Below are positions 7,160 through 12,436 of a stretch of 12,436 bases of DNA, piece after piece. Positions within the stretch are counted from its first letter, which is position 1, and the number at the start of each line of letters is the position of its first letter. The notes beneath the pieces are model-generated. The model did not search any database and was not told the origin of the DNA. It saw only the letters and a list, made by a program, of their open reading frames with translations. The position numbers were made by a program, and so were the translations under genes. This DNA is from Fibrobacter sp. UBA4309 (GTDB lineage Bacteria; Fibrobacterota; Fibrobacteria; Fibrobacterales; Fibrobacteraceae): positions 1 to 12,436 of the forward strand of contig NZ_DGUN01000040.1 in NCBI RefSeq assembly GCF_002395745.1. The letters are read 5' to 3'.

Positions 7160-7196
7160 CTTTCGTCTGTAGGGCCGTAGGCCCGTCCTTTCGTCT
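7160..7196. repeat. Hairpin flanked by 9-base direct repeats behind the methyltransferase gene
   Basis: The central hairpin is GGGCC-GTA-GGCCC (7172-7184). It reads GGGCC-TAC-GGCCC in the methyltransferase transcript, apex CUACG, 16 bases past the stop. Identical 9-base direct repeats CTTTCGTCT flank it (7160-7168 and 7188-7196). No immediate T run follows the hairpin on the minus strand. Confidence 0.6.
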
Positions 7197-7200
7197 AAAC

Positions 7201-7821
7201 TTACACGACCTTCTTCATGAGCCAGAACTCTTCCTTGCCTTCGCGGCCCGGGAAGCTGTTCTTGACCGGGATGCGTTCGACGATGTCGAAGACGCCGTCG
7301 AGGCGCGCCATGAGTTCGCCTTCGCTGGTGCAGTGCGGCGGGCCCTGCAGGGACTTGCCGTTCATCAGCGGGTACATGAGGCAGATGAAAAGTCCGTCGT
7401 CCTTCATCATCTTGTAGCACACTTCGAAAAATTCGTCGCGGCGTCCCGGGTGAATGGCGGAGAACGTCCCGTAGTCGTAAACGATGTCAAAAAGCTGGCC
7501 TTCGTGCTTGGCGTCCTTGGGAGTCAGCGTGAACAGGTCCTTGTCCAGGGAATGGAGATTCTTGTGCTTACGGCTCAGGTGGTCGAGCTCGTCCACCGCC
7601 GTCGGTGCAAAGTCTACCGCAAGTACGTCGTGACCGCGCAAGGCCCAAGCTTCGGCGTCGTATCCGAAGCCGGCGCCAGGAACCAGCACGGAGCCGGTTG
7701 CGGGGCAGGACGGGTGATTAAAGAAATCGAGCAGGGCCGGCGTGGCCTTCTTGAAATTCCAATAGTCCTTGCCCTCGGCGTAGAGGTTGTCCCAAAATTC
7801 CGGGAGATTTTGCGTTAACAT
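7201..7821 (-). CDS. TPMT-like class I SAM-dependent methyltransferase
   Basis: 206 residues. The opening FWDNLYAEGKDYWN followed by PALLDFF resembles the start of thiopurine/thiol S-methyltransferase-like proteins. SAM-binding motif I is VLVPGAGFGYDA (about 45-57), and VLAVDFAPTAV (about 66-76) is the acidic motif II segment. D111 in FDIVYDYGTFSAI lies in the motif IV region. The substrate cannot be told; thiols, halides or metalloids are known for relatives, but this is family knowledge only. The start overlaps the end of rlmN by 7 bases (ATGTTAA). The purine-rich AAGGAAGAAGG just upstream, inside rlmN, is a good ribosome site. The two genes are therefore an operon. Confidence 0.87.
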   Translation of the reverse strand: MLTQNLPEFWDNLYAEGKDYWNFKKATPALLDFFNHPSCPATGSVLVPGAGFGYDAEAWALRGHDVLAVDFAPTAVDELDHLSRKHKNLHSLDKDLFTLTPKDAKHEGQLFDIVYDYGTFSAIHPGRRDEFFEVCYKMMKDDGLFICLMYPLMNGKSLQGPPHCTSEGELMARLDGVFDIVERIPVKNSFPGREGKEEFWLMKKVV

Positions 7822-8888
7822 TTTCCTTCTTCCTTTTTGTACGCAAGCTGTCCGCAGGCAGCGAGAATGTCGCGGCCACGCGGGTTGCGGATCGTTATTT
7901 GAATTTCTGCGGCTCGCACTGCGGCGAGAAAGTCTTCGATTTCGTCCGGGGTCGGGGCATGAAGCGTCGGGTCATCGCCGTCGTTGAGCACGATGGCGTT
8001 CACCTTCACGCGACGCGGCGCGCAAATGCGGATGAGCTCCTTCGCGGCCTTCGGGGTACACGTGATTCCCTGGATGAGTACGAATTCAAAAGTGACGTAG
8101 TTGTCGGTGCGGCGGATGTATTCGTCTACCGCCTCGAGAAGTTTTTCGATGGGCCACACCTTGTTTACCGGCATCACGGACGAACGGTATTCGTTGTTCG
8201 TGCTGTTGAGGCTCACGGCAAGGCAACAGGGCGTGTTGCGGTCGACGAGTTCCTTGATTTTCGGGACGACTCCCGAGGTGCTCACCGTCATGCGCTTGGC
8301 GCCCATGTTGAAAAGGCTCTGGTTGTGCAGCGTGCAGCATACGCGGTGCACCTGCTCCAGGTTGTTGAGCGGTTCGCCCATGCCCATGAAGATGATGTTC
8401 GTGACTTGCGCAATCTTGCCCTCTTCGTCGAGAATCCCGTTGTCTTTCAGGTACCAGTTGACGGTAAGGATTTCTTCGATGATTTCGCCCGCTTCCAGGT
8501 TCCTGGTGAATCCCATCTTCGCCGTACGGCAGAAAGCGCAGTTCTGGGCGCAGCCGATCTGCGTCGACACGCATACGGAAAATCGGCCGTTCGCGGGAAT
8601 CATCACCGTCTCGATATGGTGGCCGTCATGGGTTTCCAGGAGCCATTTGATGGTGCCGTCGGTAGAGACCAGGTGATGGTCTTCCTTGAGGGCGAGCAGG
8701 CTGAACTGGGCGGCAAGCTTTTCACGGAGAGCGGGGGGCACGTTCAACATTTCGTCGAAGCTTCGCACCTGCTGGCAAAAAAGCCATTTCTGGATCTGGT
8801 CGGCGCGGTACGGCTTTTCGCCAACGTCCCTGAGCCAAGCCTTGAGCTCGTCGGTCGTCAGGGTTTTTATGTTGCGCGGCCATTCCAT
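7815..8888 (-). CDS. rlmN: Dual-specificity 23S rRNA/tRNA adenine-C2 methyltransferase RlmN
   Basis: A radical-SAM enzyme that methylates C2 of A2503 in 23S rRNA and A37 of some tRNAs. 357 residues from the start at 8888. The frame stays open much further upstream, but that part runs through the terminator and the end of the PBP gene, and the family N-terminus is at 8888. The iron-sulfur cluster cysteines are C113, C117 and C120 (IGCAQNCAFC). C345 in GRDILAACGQL is the expected methyl-carrying cysteine. GMGEPLNN (about 174-181) is another family signature. No Shine-Dalgarno sequence precedes the start, and a candidate promoter ends only about 9 bases before the ATG, so the mRNA may be nearly leaderless. 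It is followed by the overlapping methyltransferase gene. Confidence 0.96.
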   Translation of the reverse strand: MEWPRNIKTLTTDELKAWLRDVGEKPYRADQIQKWLFCQQVRSFDEMLNVPPALREKLAAQFSLLALKEDHHLVSTDGTIKWLLETHDGHHIETVMIPANGRFSVCVSTQIGCAQNCAFCRTAKMGFTRNLEAGEIIEEILTVNWYLKDNGILDEEGKIAQVTNIIFMGMGEPLNNLEQVHRVCCTLHNQSLFNMGAKRMTVSTSGVVPKIKELVDRNTPCCLAVSLNSTNNEYRSSVMPVNKVWPIEKLLEAVDEYIRRTDNYVTFEFVLIQGITCTPKAAKELIRICAPRRVKVNAIVLNDGDDPTLHAPTPDEIEDFLAAVRAAEIQITIRNPRGRDILAACGQLAYKKEEGKC

Positions 8889-8897
8889 AGTGGTGTA

Positions 8898-8926
8898 AAG
8901 ATAGCAAAAAAATACGTTTTTGTTAA
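8898..8926 (-). promoter_or_regulatory. Candidate sigma-70 promoter of rlmN
   Basis: On the minus strand: TTAACA (8921-8926), a 17-base spacer, then TATCTT (8898-8903). Transcription would start within a few bases of the rlmN ATG at 8888. The sequence match is moderate. Confidence 0.45.
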
Positions 8927-8932
8927 GGGTAT

Positions 8933-8970
8933 AAAAAAGCCCCAATCCTTTATAATTCAAGGGATTGAGG
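8933..8970 (-). terminator. Rho-independent terminator of the PBP1A gene
   Basis: On the minus strand a 9-bp stem CCTCAATCC / GGATTGGGG (one T-G pair) encloses an AT-rich loop and is followed by CTTTTTTATA. It lies about 30 bases behind the PBP stop and in front of the rlmN promoter, so it separates the two transcripts. Confidence 0.8.
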
Positions 8971-8998
8971 CGAATTGAAAAGCTTTTTTTGTTTTGGA

Positions 8999-11296
8999 TT
9001 AGAACATCTTTCTCGCTTTTTTCGGCCCGTTCGAGGAACTCTTGCTTTCCGATGCTCCCTTGTTGCTGAACAACGTAGCGTCGTCGGCGGACTTGGTCTT
9101 CACTTCGAAGTGGTTGCCGTCGCAAGTCTCTTCGGGCGCGTAGCCTGCCGTGTAGAGGCAGTATGTCTTTTCGGAACAGAACTCGCCGGCGATTTTCCCG
9201 GTGTGGTTGCAGATGCCCCTGCTCACGACGCCGCTCGGGACGGGGAAGGGCTTGCGCGGGAGGTTCTTGTGCAGTTCCTTCATCACGGCCATCCACATGG
9301 GGAGGGCGTCTTCGGTACCGGTATGGCCTGCGCCGAGCGTGCCCGGGCTGTCGGAACCGACCCACACGCCCATGGTGTACTGCTTGGTGAAACCGATGTA
9401 CCAGCAGTCGGTATAGTCGTTGGTGGTTCCCGTCTTGCCTCCGCTCGGGTGGTTGAATCCGCTAGCCCAGACGCGTGCGGCCGTACCGCGGATATTCACG
9501 TCCTTGAGCATGTCGACCATGATGTAGGCCGAAGCCGGGCGCAATACTTCGTGCTCGACCTTGGAGTTCTTTTCGATGGTCTCTCCGTTCCTGTCCACGA
9601 TGGATTCGATCATGTACGGTTCGATGCGGTTTCCGCCGTTGGGGAATACGGTATAGGCAGAAGTCATTTCCATCAGTGTCGCGCCCACGGAACCCAGCGC
9701 GAGGCTCGGCACTGCCATGAGCGGGGCGCGTACGATGCCGAACTTGCGGGCGTAGTTCACCACGTTGTTAAGGCCGTACTTCATGCCGGTGAGGATGGCG
9801 GGGAGGTTCTTGGAACGGTAGAGGGCCCTGCGCAGCGTCATCATGCCTTCGAAGTCATGCTCGAAGTTGCCCGGACGCCAGACCTTGTTCGGGTTCTTGT
9901 CGTCCGGATCGGGGATGGTGACGGGTTGGTCGTTCACGGAGTCGCAGGGGCTGGCGCCGTTGTCCATGGCCGTCGCGTATACGATGGGCTTGAAGCTCGA
10001 ACCCGGCTGTCTCAGGGACTGAACCGCCCTGTTCCAGCGGGAGTTGTTGAAGTCGCTGCCGCCGACCATCGCGCGGATGGCGCCCGTCTCGTTCTCGATG
10101 AGGATGGCGGCGATTTCGGGATGGTGGTACCGGATGCTGTCGGGGAACCTGCGCTTGGTCAGATCGGGGTTCGTATCATTGGCGAGGTAGTTCTTCTTGA
10201 AGTCGGCGTAGATGCTGTCGAAGTGGGCGACGACGCTGTCTTCGGGCATGCCGTATTTCTTGGTCAAGAAAAGACGGCGCGTCGCGCGGTACTTGACGCG
10301 GCGGCGGACTTTTTCGACCTGTACGCGGGCGACGCTGTCGGCGAACGCCTGGATCTCGGGGTCGATTGTCGAGTAGATGGAAACGCCGTCGGCGTACAGG
10401 GAATTCTCGCCGTACTTCTTTTCCATGTACTTGCGGATTTCTTCGTAGAAGTACAGGCCGGAACCGCTTTCTTCTGCTTTCTGGTTGAGCGTGATGGGAG
10501 TCTCCACGTACTTGTGGTAGTCTTCCTTGCTGATGTAGCCGGCATCGTACATGGCGTAAAGCACCGTATTGCGGCGTTCGAGGCTCGCTTTCGGGTGACG
10601 GTCGGGGCGGTAGGCTTCCGGACGCTGGAGCATGCCGGCGAGTACGGCGTATTCCGGGATAGAGAGGCTGTCGAGGGAATGGCCGAAATAGAAACGTCCT
10701 GCGGCCTGGAAACCGTAGTTTCCGCCGGAAAGGTACACCTCGTTCATGTAGAATTCGAGGATTTCTTCTTTAGTGTAGGTCTGCTCGATGCGGATGGCCG
10801 TCATCGCTTCCTTGATTTTACGGGAAATGGAACGTTCCGGGGTGAGGAACAAAAGCTTGGTCAACTGCTGGGTGAGGGTGGAGGCGCCACGGAGTTTTTT
10901 GCCGCTGGAGATGCTTTCCATGATGGCGCTCGGGATCGCCCAGACGTTCATGCCCCAGTGATTGAAAAAGGCTCGGTCTTCGGTCGCCATTACCGCGTGA
11001 ATCGCGTCTATGGGGATGGAGTCGAACGGCGTCCATTCGCGGCGTTCCACGTAGTACTCGTGGGCAATCTTTCCGTTCATGTCGTAGATGTTCGTTACGA
11101 GTTTCGGGTTGATTTGTTCGAGCTGCGAGAGGGACGGCAGTTCCGGCGAAAAGTGGATGTAGGTAATAATCACCGCTGAAATGGCGATAACTACGGGAAT
11201 GGCGAATATGCCTAGCCACAGGAGAACTTTTTTGTCGGTAAAGAGCCCCTTGAGAAAGGCCAGCACGATGTTTAGGTATTTTTTGACAATGTCCAT
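8999..11296 (-). CDS. Class A penicillin-binding protein (PBP1A type), bifunctional transglycosylase/transpeptidase
   Basis: Polymerises lipid II into glycan strands and crosslinks the stem peptides, anchored in the inner membrane. 765 residues. A short cytoplasmic N-terminus precedes one membrane segment at about 24-47. The GT51 glycosyltransferase domain shows E106 in the ATEDRAFFNHWG motif, GASTLTQQL at 137-145, and the EILEFYMNEVYLSGGNYG region at about 178-195. The transpeptidase domain shows all three motifs: S433-S-F-K436 (nucleophile S433), SKN at 495-497, and KTG at 621-623. The C-terminal tail (about 690-765) holds several cysteines, then a Ser/Lys-rich end, and is probably periplasmic. 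No Shine-Dalgarno sequence is evident; an inverted repeat lies directly upstream. It has its own terminator and appears to be a single-gene unit. Confidence 0.97.
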   Translation of the reverse strand: MDIVKKYLNIVLAFLKGLFTDKKVLLWLGIFAIPVVIAISAVIITYIHFSPELPSLSQLEQINPKLVTNIYDMNGKIAHEYYVERREWTPFDSIPIDAIHAVMATEDRAFFNHWGMNVWAIPSAIMESISSGKKLRGASTLTQQLTKLLFLTPERSISRKIKEAMTAIRIEQTYTKEEILEFYMNEVYLSGGNYGFQAAGRFYFGHSLDSLSIPEYAVLAGMLQRPEAYRPDRHPKASLERRNTVLYAMYDAGYISKEDYHKYVETPITLNQKAEESGSGLYFYEEIRKYMEKKYGENSLYADGVSIYSTIDPEIQAFADSVARVQVEKVRRRVKYRATRRLFLTKKYGMPEDSVVAHFDSIYADFKKNYLANDTNPDLTKRRFPDSIRYHHPEIAAILIENETGAIRAMVGGSDFNNSRWNRAVQSLRQPGSSFKPIVYATAMDNGASPCDSVNDQPVTIPDPDDKNPNKVWRPGNFEHDFEGMMTLRRALYRSKNLPAILTGMKYGLNNVVNYARKFGIVRAPLMAVPSLALGSVGATLMEMTSAYTVFPNGGNRIEPYMIESIVDRNGETIEKNSKVEHEVLRPASAYIMVDMLKDVNIRGTAARVWASGFNHPSGGKTGTTNDYTDCWYIGFTKQYTMGVWVGSDSPGTLGAGHTGTEDALPMWMAVMKELHKNLPRKPFPVPSGVVSRGICNHTGKIAGEFCSEKTYCLYTAGYAPEETCDGNHFEVKTKSADDATLFSNKGASESKSSSNGPKKARKMF

Positions 11297-11301
11297 CTTA
11301 A

Positions 11302-11327
11302 TCAGCGAATGAATGTTGTTTCGCTGA
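11302..11327 (-). promoter_or_regulatory. Inverted repeat in the leader of the PBP1A gene
   Basis: Perfect 8-bp arms TCAGCGAA and TTCGCTGA with a 10-base spacer, ending 5 bases before the ATG. It coincides with the predicted transcription start, so it could be an operator or a 5' RNA hairpin over the translation start region. Confidence 0.55.
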
Positions 11328-11331
11328 AATT

Positions 11332-11360
11332 TAGTTAAAAAGAATAAAAATGTTTGTAAA
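11332..11360 (-). promoter_or_regulatory. Candidate promoter of the PBP1A gene
   Basis: On the minus strand TTTACA (11355-11360), 17 bases, TAACTA (11332-11337), in a very AT-rich stretch. It is divergent from the tRNA promoter, with the two -35 boxes five bases apart. Confidence 0.45.
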
Positions 11361-11365
11361 AACCC

Positions 11366-11393
11366 TTGACAAAAAGGCCGATAATGCTATATT
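11366..11393 (+). promoter_or_regulatory. Promoter of tRNA-Arg
   Basis: TTGACA, a perfect -35 box (11366-11371), a 16-base spacer, then TATATT (11388-11393). The -10 ends 12 bases before the mature tRNA 5' end. It is the best promoter match in the window. Confidence 0.8.
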
Positions 11394-11405
11394 TGGGGCA
11401 CAATC

Positions 11406-11479
<74 letters not shown>

Positions 11480-11481
11480 GA

Positions 11482-11520
11482 AAGAAGAGCTCCCCTCGTA
11501 AAGAGGGGGGCTCTTCTTTT
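11482..11520 (+). terminator. Strong rho-independent terminator behind tRNA-Arg
   Basis: A 16-bp stem (11482-11497 with 11503-11518), loop GTAAA, one T-G pair near the middle, and T residues at the 3' end. It begins 3 bases after the tRNA, so the tRNA transcript ends here and the XRE gene needs its own promoter. The stem is A/G-rich on one side and C/T-rich on the other and could also work in reverse. Confidence 0.93.
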
Positions 11521-11578
11521 ATACTGACGATAGGGCGAGAACCTGGGGCCTTTGTGAGCCGCAAGCGACTCGTATTAA

Positions 11579-11623
11579 TTTCTTAAGAAAAAGTTACAAT
11601 ATTATTATGATTATGCATACAAT
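11579..11623 (+). promoter_or_regulatory. Candidate promoter and adjoining palindrome of the XRE gene
   Basis: TTACAA (11594-11599), an 18-base AT-rich spacer, TACAAT (11618-11623). Just before it is the perfect 12-base palindrome TTTCTTAAGAAA (11579-11590), a possible operator or upstream element. The rest of the 138-base gap holds only an imperfect GAGCCG/CGACTC hairpin at 11556-11571. Confidence 0.4.
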
Positions 11624-11658
11624 GCGTTGCGCTTTGTGGGTTCTTTTAGTGTTAGATT

Positions 11659-11988
11659 ATGGGTATGGCAAAGCAGAGCTTGTTTGACAAGACGTTTCGG
11701 CAGATGATGGTGGAGATGAGGCAGGAACACCTCTACACCCAGAAGAGCCTCTCGGTGAAGTCCGGGTTGAGCCGCCAGTTCATCTCGCAGATGGAAGCCG
11801 GGCTGCGTGGTCCCTCCTTTGAATCGTTTTGCAAGCTGGCCTGGGGACTCGGTATTTCCCCGGCAAAACTTTCCGAACGGTTCATGGCCATATACGAAAG
11901 GGAGAATGTCCGGGTGCAGTCCGGGAGTCCCGGTTCCGAAGCTGCAGAATACATCAAGAAGGCCAGGGAATCCGGGAAGAGGGGATAG
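11659..11988 (+). CDS. Small XRE-family (HTH_3) DNA-binding regulator
   Basis: 109 residues from 11659; an in-frame ATG at 11665 would give 107. Neither start has a visible Shine-Dalgarno sequence, so the choice is open. The Cro/CI-type helix-turn-helix covers about residues 13-70: LYTQKSLSVKSGLSRQFISQ is the helix 2-turn-helix 3 region (25-44), followed by MEAGLRGPSFESFCKLAWGLG. The C-terminal 30 residues are polar and carry no known effector domain. Targets are unknown. It stands alone between a terminated tRNA gene and groES, and a 25-base near-palindrome lies 14 bases past its stop, so it might control itself or groES (inference). No partner toxin, phage gene or methylase is next to it. 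Confidence 0.85.
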   Translation: MGMAKQSLFDKTFRQMMVEMRQEHLYTQKSLSVKSGLSRQFISQMEAGLRGPSFESFCKLAWGLGISPAKLSERFMAIYERENVRVQSGSPGSEAAEYIKKARESGKRG

Positions 11989-12001
11989 GTTCCCGTCCTG
12001 C

Positions 12002-12026
12002 AGAACGTTTCAAATTGAAACGTTCT
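12002..12026. promoter_or_regulatory. 25-base near-perfect palindrome between the XRE gene and groES
   Basis: Arms AGAACGTTTCAA and TTGAAACGTTCT around a single central A, 12 bp each and perfect. The half-site GTTTCAA is repeated at 12035-12041, inside the candidate groES promoter. No T run follows, so it looks more like an operator than a terminator. The CIRCE element typical of groES promoters in many bacteria is absent. Confidence 0.6.
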
Positions 12027-12027
12027 A

Positions 12028-12056
12028 TTAAGTTGTTTCAAAATAAATCGTATATA
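12028..12056 (+). promoter_or_regulatory. Candidate promoter of groES
   Basis: TTAAGT (12028-12033), 17 bases, TATATA (12051-12056). The -35 is weak. A GTTTCAA half-site of the nearby palindrome lies in the spacer. It would give a groES leader of about 100 bases. Confidence 0.35.
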
Positions 12057-12064
12057 CCCCCAAA

Positions 12065-12095
12065 AAAGGGCGCGCCGGTGCTTGGCACGCCTTTT
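12065..12095 (+). terminator. Stem-loop between XRE gene and groES, terminator-like
   Basis: AAAGGGCG pairs with CGCCTTTT (8 bp, one G-T), then a C-A mismatch and GCC/GGC, with loop GGTGCTT. It may end the XRE transcript. If groES starts from the promoter at 12028-12056 it would instead form the 5' end of the groES leader. Confidence 0.5.
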
Positions 12096-12116
12096 GCTAC
12101 TAGAGGTGCGATTCAA

Positions 12117-12131
12117 AAAATGGTCCATTTT
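12117..12131. promoter_or_regulatory. Small palindrome in the groES leader
   Basis: AAAATGG-T-CCATTTT, perfect 7-bp arms around one base, 33 bases before the groES ATG. An overlapping alternative RNA hairpin is TGGTCC-ATTTT-less form GTCC/GGAC at 12123-12135. Role unknown. Confidence 0.4.
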
Positions 12132-12164
12132 GGACTAAGACTTTAACAAAAAAGGAAAAGCAAA

Positions 12165-12436
12165 ATGATCAAGCCTTTAGCAGATCGAATCGTTGTCAAA
12201 CCGGCCGAAGCCGAACAGAAGACCTCCTCGGGTCTCTTCATCCCCGATAACGCCAAGGAAAAGCCCATGCAGGGCAAGGTCGTGGCCGTGGGCCCGGGCC
12301 GCAAGAACGACAAGGGCGAAATCGTCCCGATGGAAGTCAAGGTGGGCGACGTGGTGCTCTACGGCAAGTACAGCGGCACCGAAGTCACCGTCGACGGCGA
12401 AAACTACCTCATCGTGAAGGAACCGGACGTCATCGC
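12165..12436 (+). CDS. groES: Co-chaperonin GroES (3' end outside window)
   Basis: The heptameric lid of the GroEL chaperonin chamber in the cytoplasm. 90 codons are visible and still open at the window end. The start MIKPLADRIVVKP is the standard GroES N-terminus. The mobile loop that contacts GroEL lies at about 16-31 and holds SSGLFIPD. KVVAVGPG (about 38-45) and the segment VKVGDVVLYGKYSGTEV (about 58-74) follow; the visible end KEPDVI shows that only a few codons are missing from a ~95-residue protein. AAGGA at 12152-12156 with an 8-base spacer is a good ribosome site. groEL is expected next but lies outside the window. Confidence 0.97.
   Translation, partial: MIKPLADRIVVKPAEAEQKTSSGLFIPDNAKEKPMQGKVVAVGPGRKNDKGEIVPMEVKVGDVVLYGKYSGTEVTVDGENYLIVKEPDVI

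Noticed and set aside
8889..9365. Upstream extension of rlmN to a 516-codon frame
   Set aside because: The added part overlaps the PBP1A 3' end in another frame and runs through a terminator and promoter; the family N-terminus begins at 8888.
8975..11179. A 734-codon open frame on the plus strand opposite the PBP1A gene
   Set aside because: The minus strand carries all GT51 and transpeptidase motifs. The opposite frame has low-complexity V/G/H/D-rich composition typical of antisense frames under strong codon bias, and no family signature.

Overview
The window is a gene-dense bacterial chromosomal segment of moderately high GC with mostly housekeeping genes. Gene content, codon use (strong preference for AAG, GAA and CTC), short AT-rich intergenic gaps and lysine-rich secreted proteins suggest a Fibrobacter-like bacterium (Fibrobacterota). 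That assignment is an inference from style and general knowledge, not from a search. I see no CRISPR array, transposase, phage gene, toxin-antitoxin pair or defence system.

Layout. Bases 1-2404 lie on the plus strand: the C-terminal half of an alpha-D-phosphohexomutase, a secreted protein of unknown function with two polylysine blocks, and a YebC/TACO1 protein. An intrinsic terminator follows at about 2476-2505. From 2554 to 11296 everything is on the minus strand. Read in the direction of transcription it is: a class A penicillin-binding protein with its own terminator; rlmN plus a TPMT-like methyltransferase (7-base overlap); a YchJ/SEC-C protein; argC plus obg (TAATG junction); and HU-like protein plus smpB plus a periplasmic N-acetylmuramoyl-L-alanine amidase (11-base overlap, then a TAATG junction). 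Bases 11366-12436 are on the plus strand again: tRNA-Arg(ACG) with promoter and strong terminator, a small XRE/HTH_3 regulator, and groES, which is cut by the window end.

How the genes fit together. Two cell-wall enzymes (PBP1A-type synthase and amidase) flank a block concerned with ribosome function and translation quality (RlmN, Obg, SmpB, with YebC just beyond), arginine synthesis (ArgC) and nucleoid structure (HU). The tight overlaps imply translational coupling within each small operon.

The less ordinary signals are non-coding. Four short GC hairpins with three-base loops lie just behind four genes and, read in transcript orientation, share the apex C-U-[A/U]-[A/C]-G. A heptamer array lies in front of argC. 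A 25-base near-perfect palindrome and further stem-loops lie between the XRE regulator and groES. An 8-bp inverted repeat sits at the predicted start of the PBP1A transcript. Several probable first-of-operon genes have no visible Shine-Dalgarno sequence, while internal genes mostly do. None of this amounts to a clearly new system; the hairpin family and the xre-groES intergene are the best leads.
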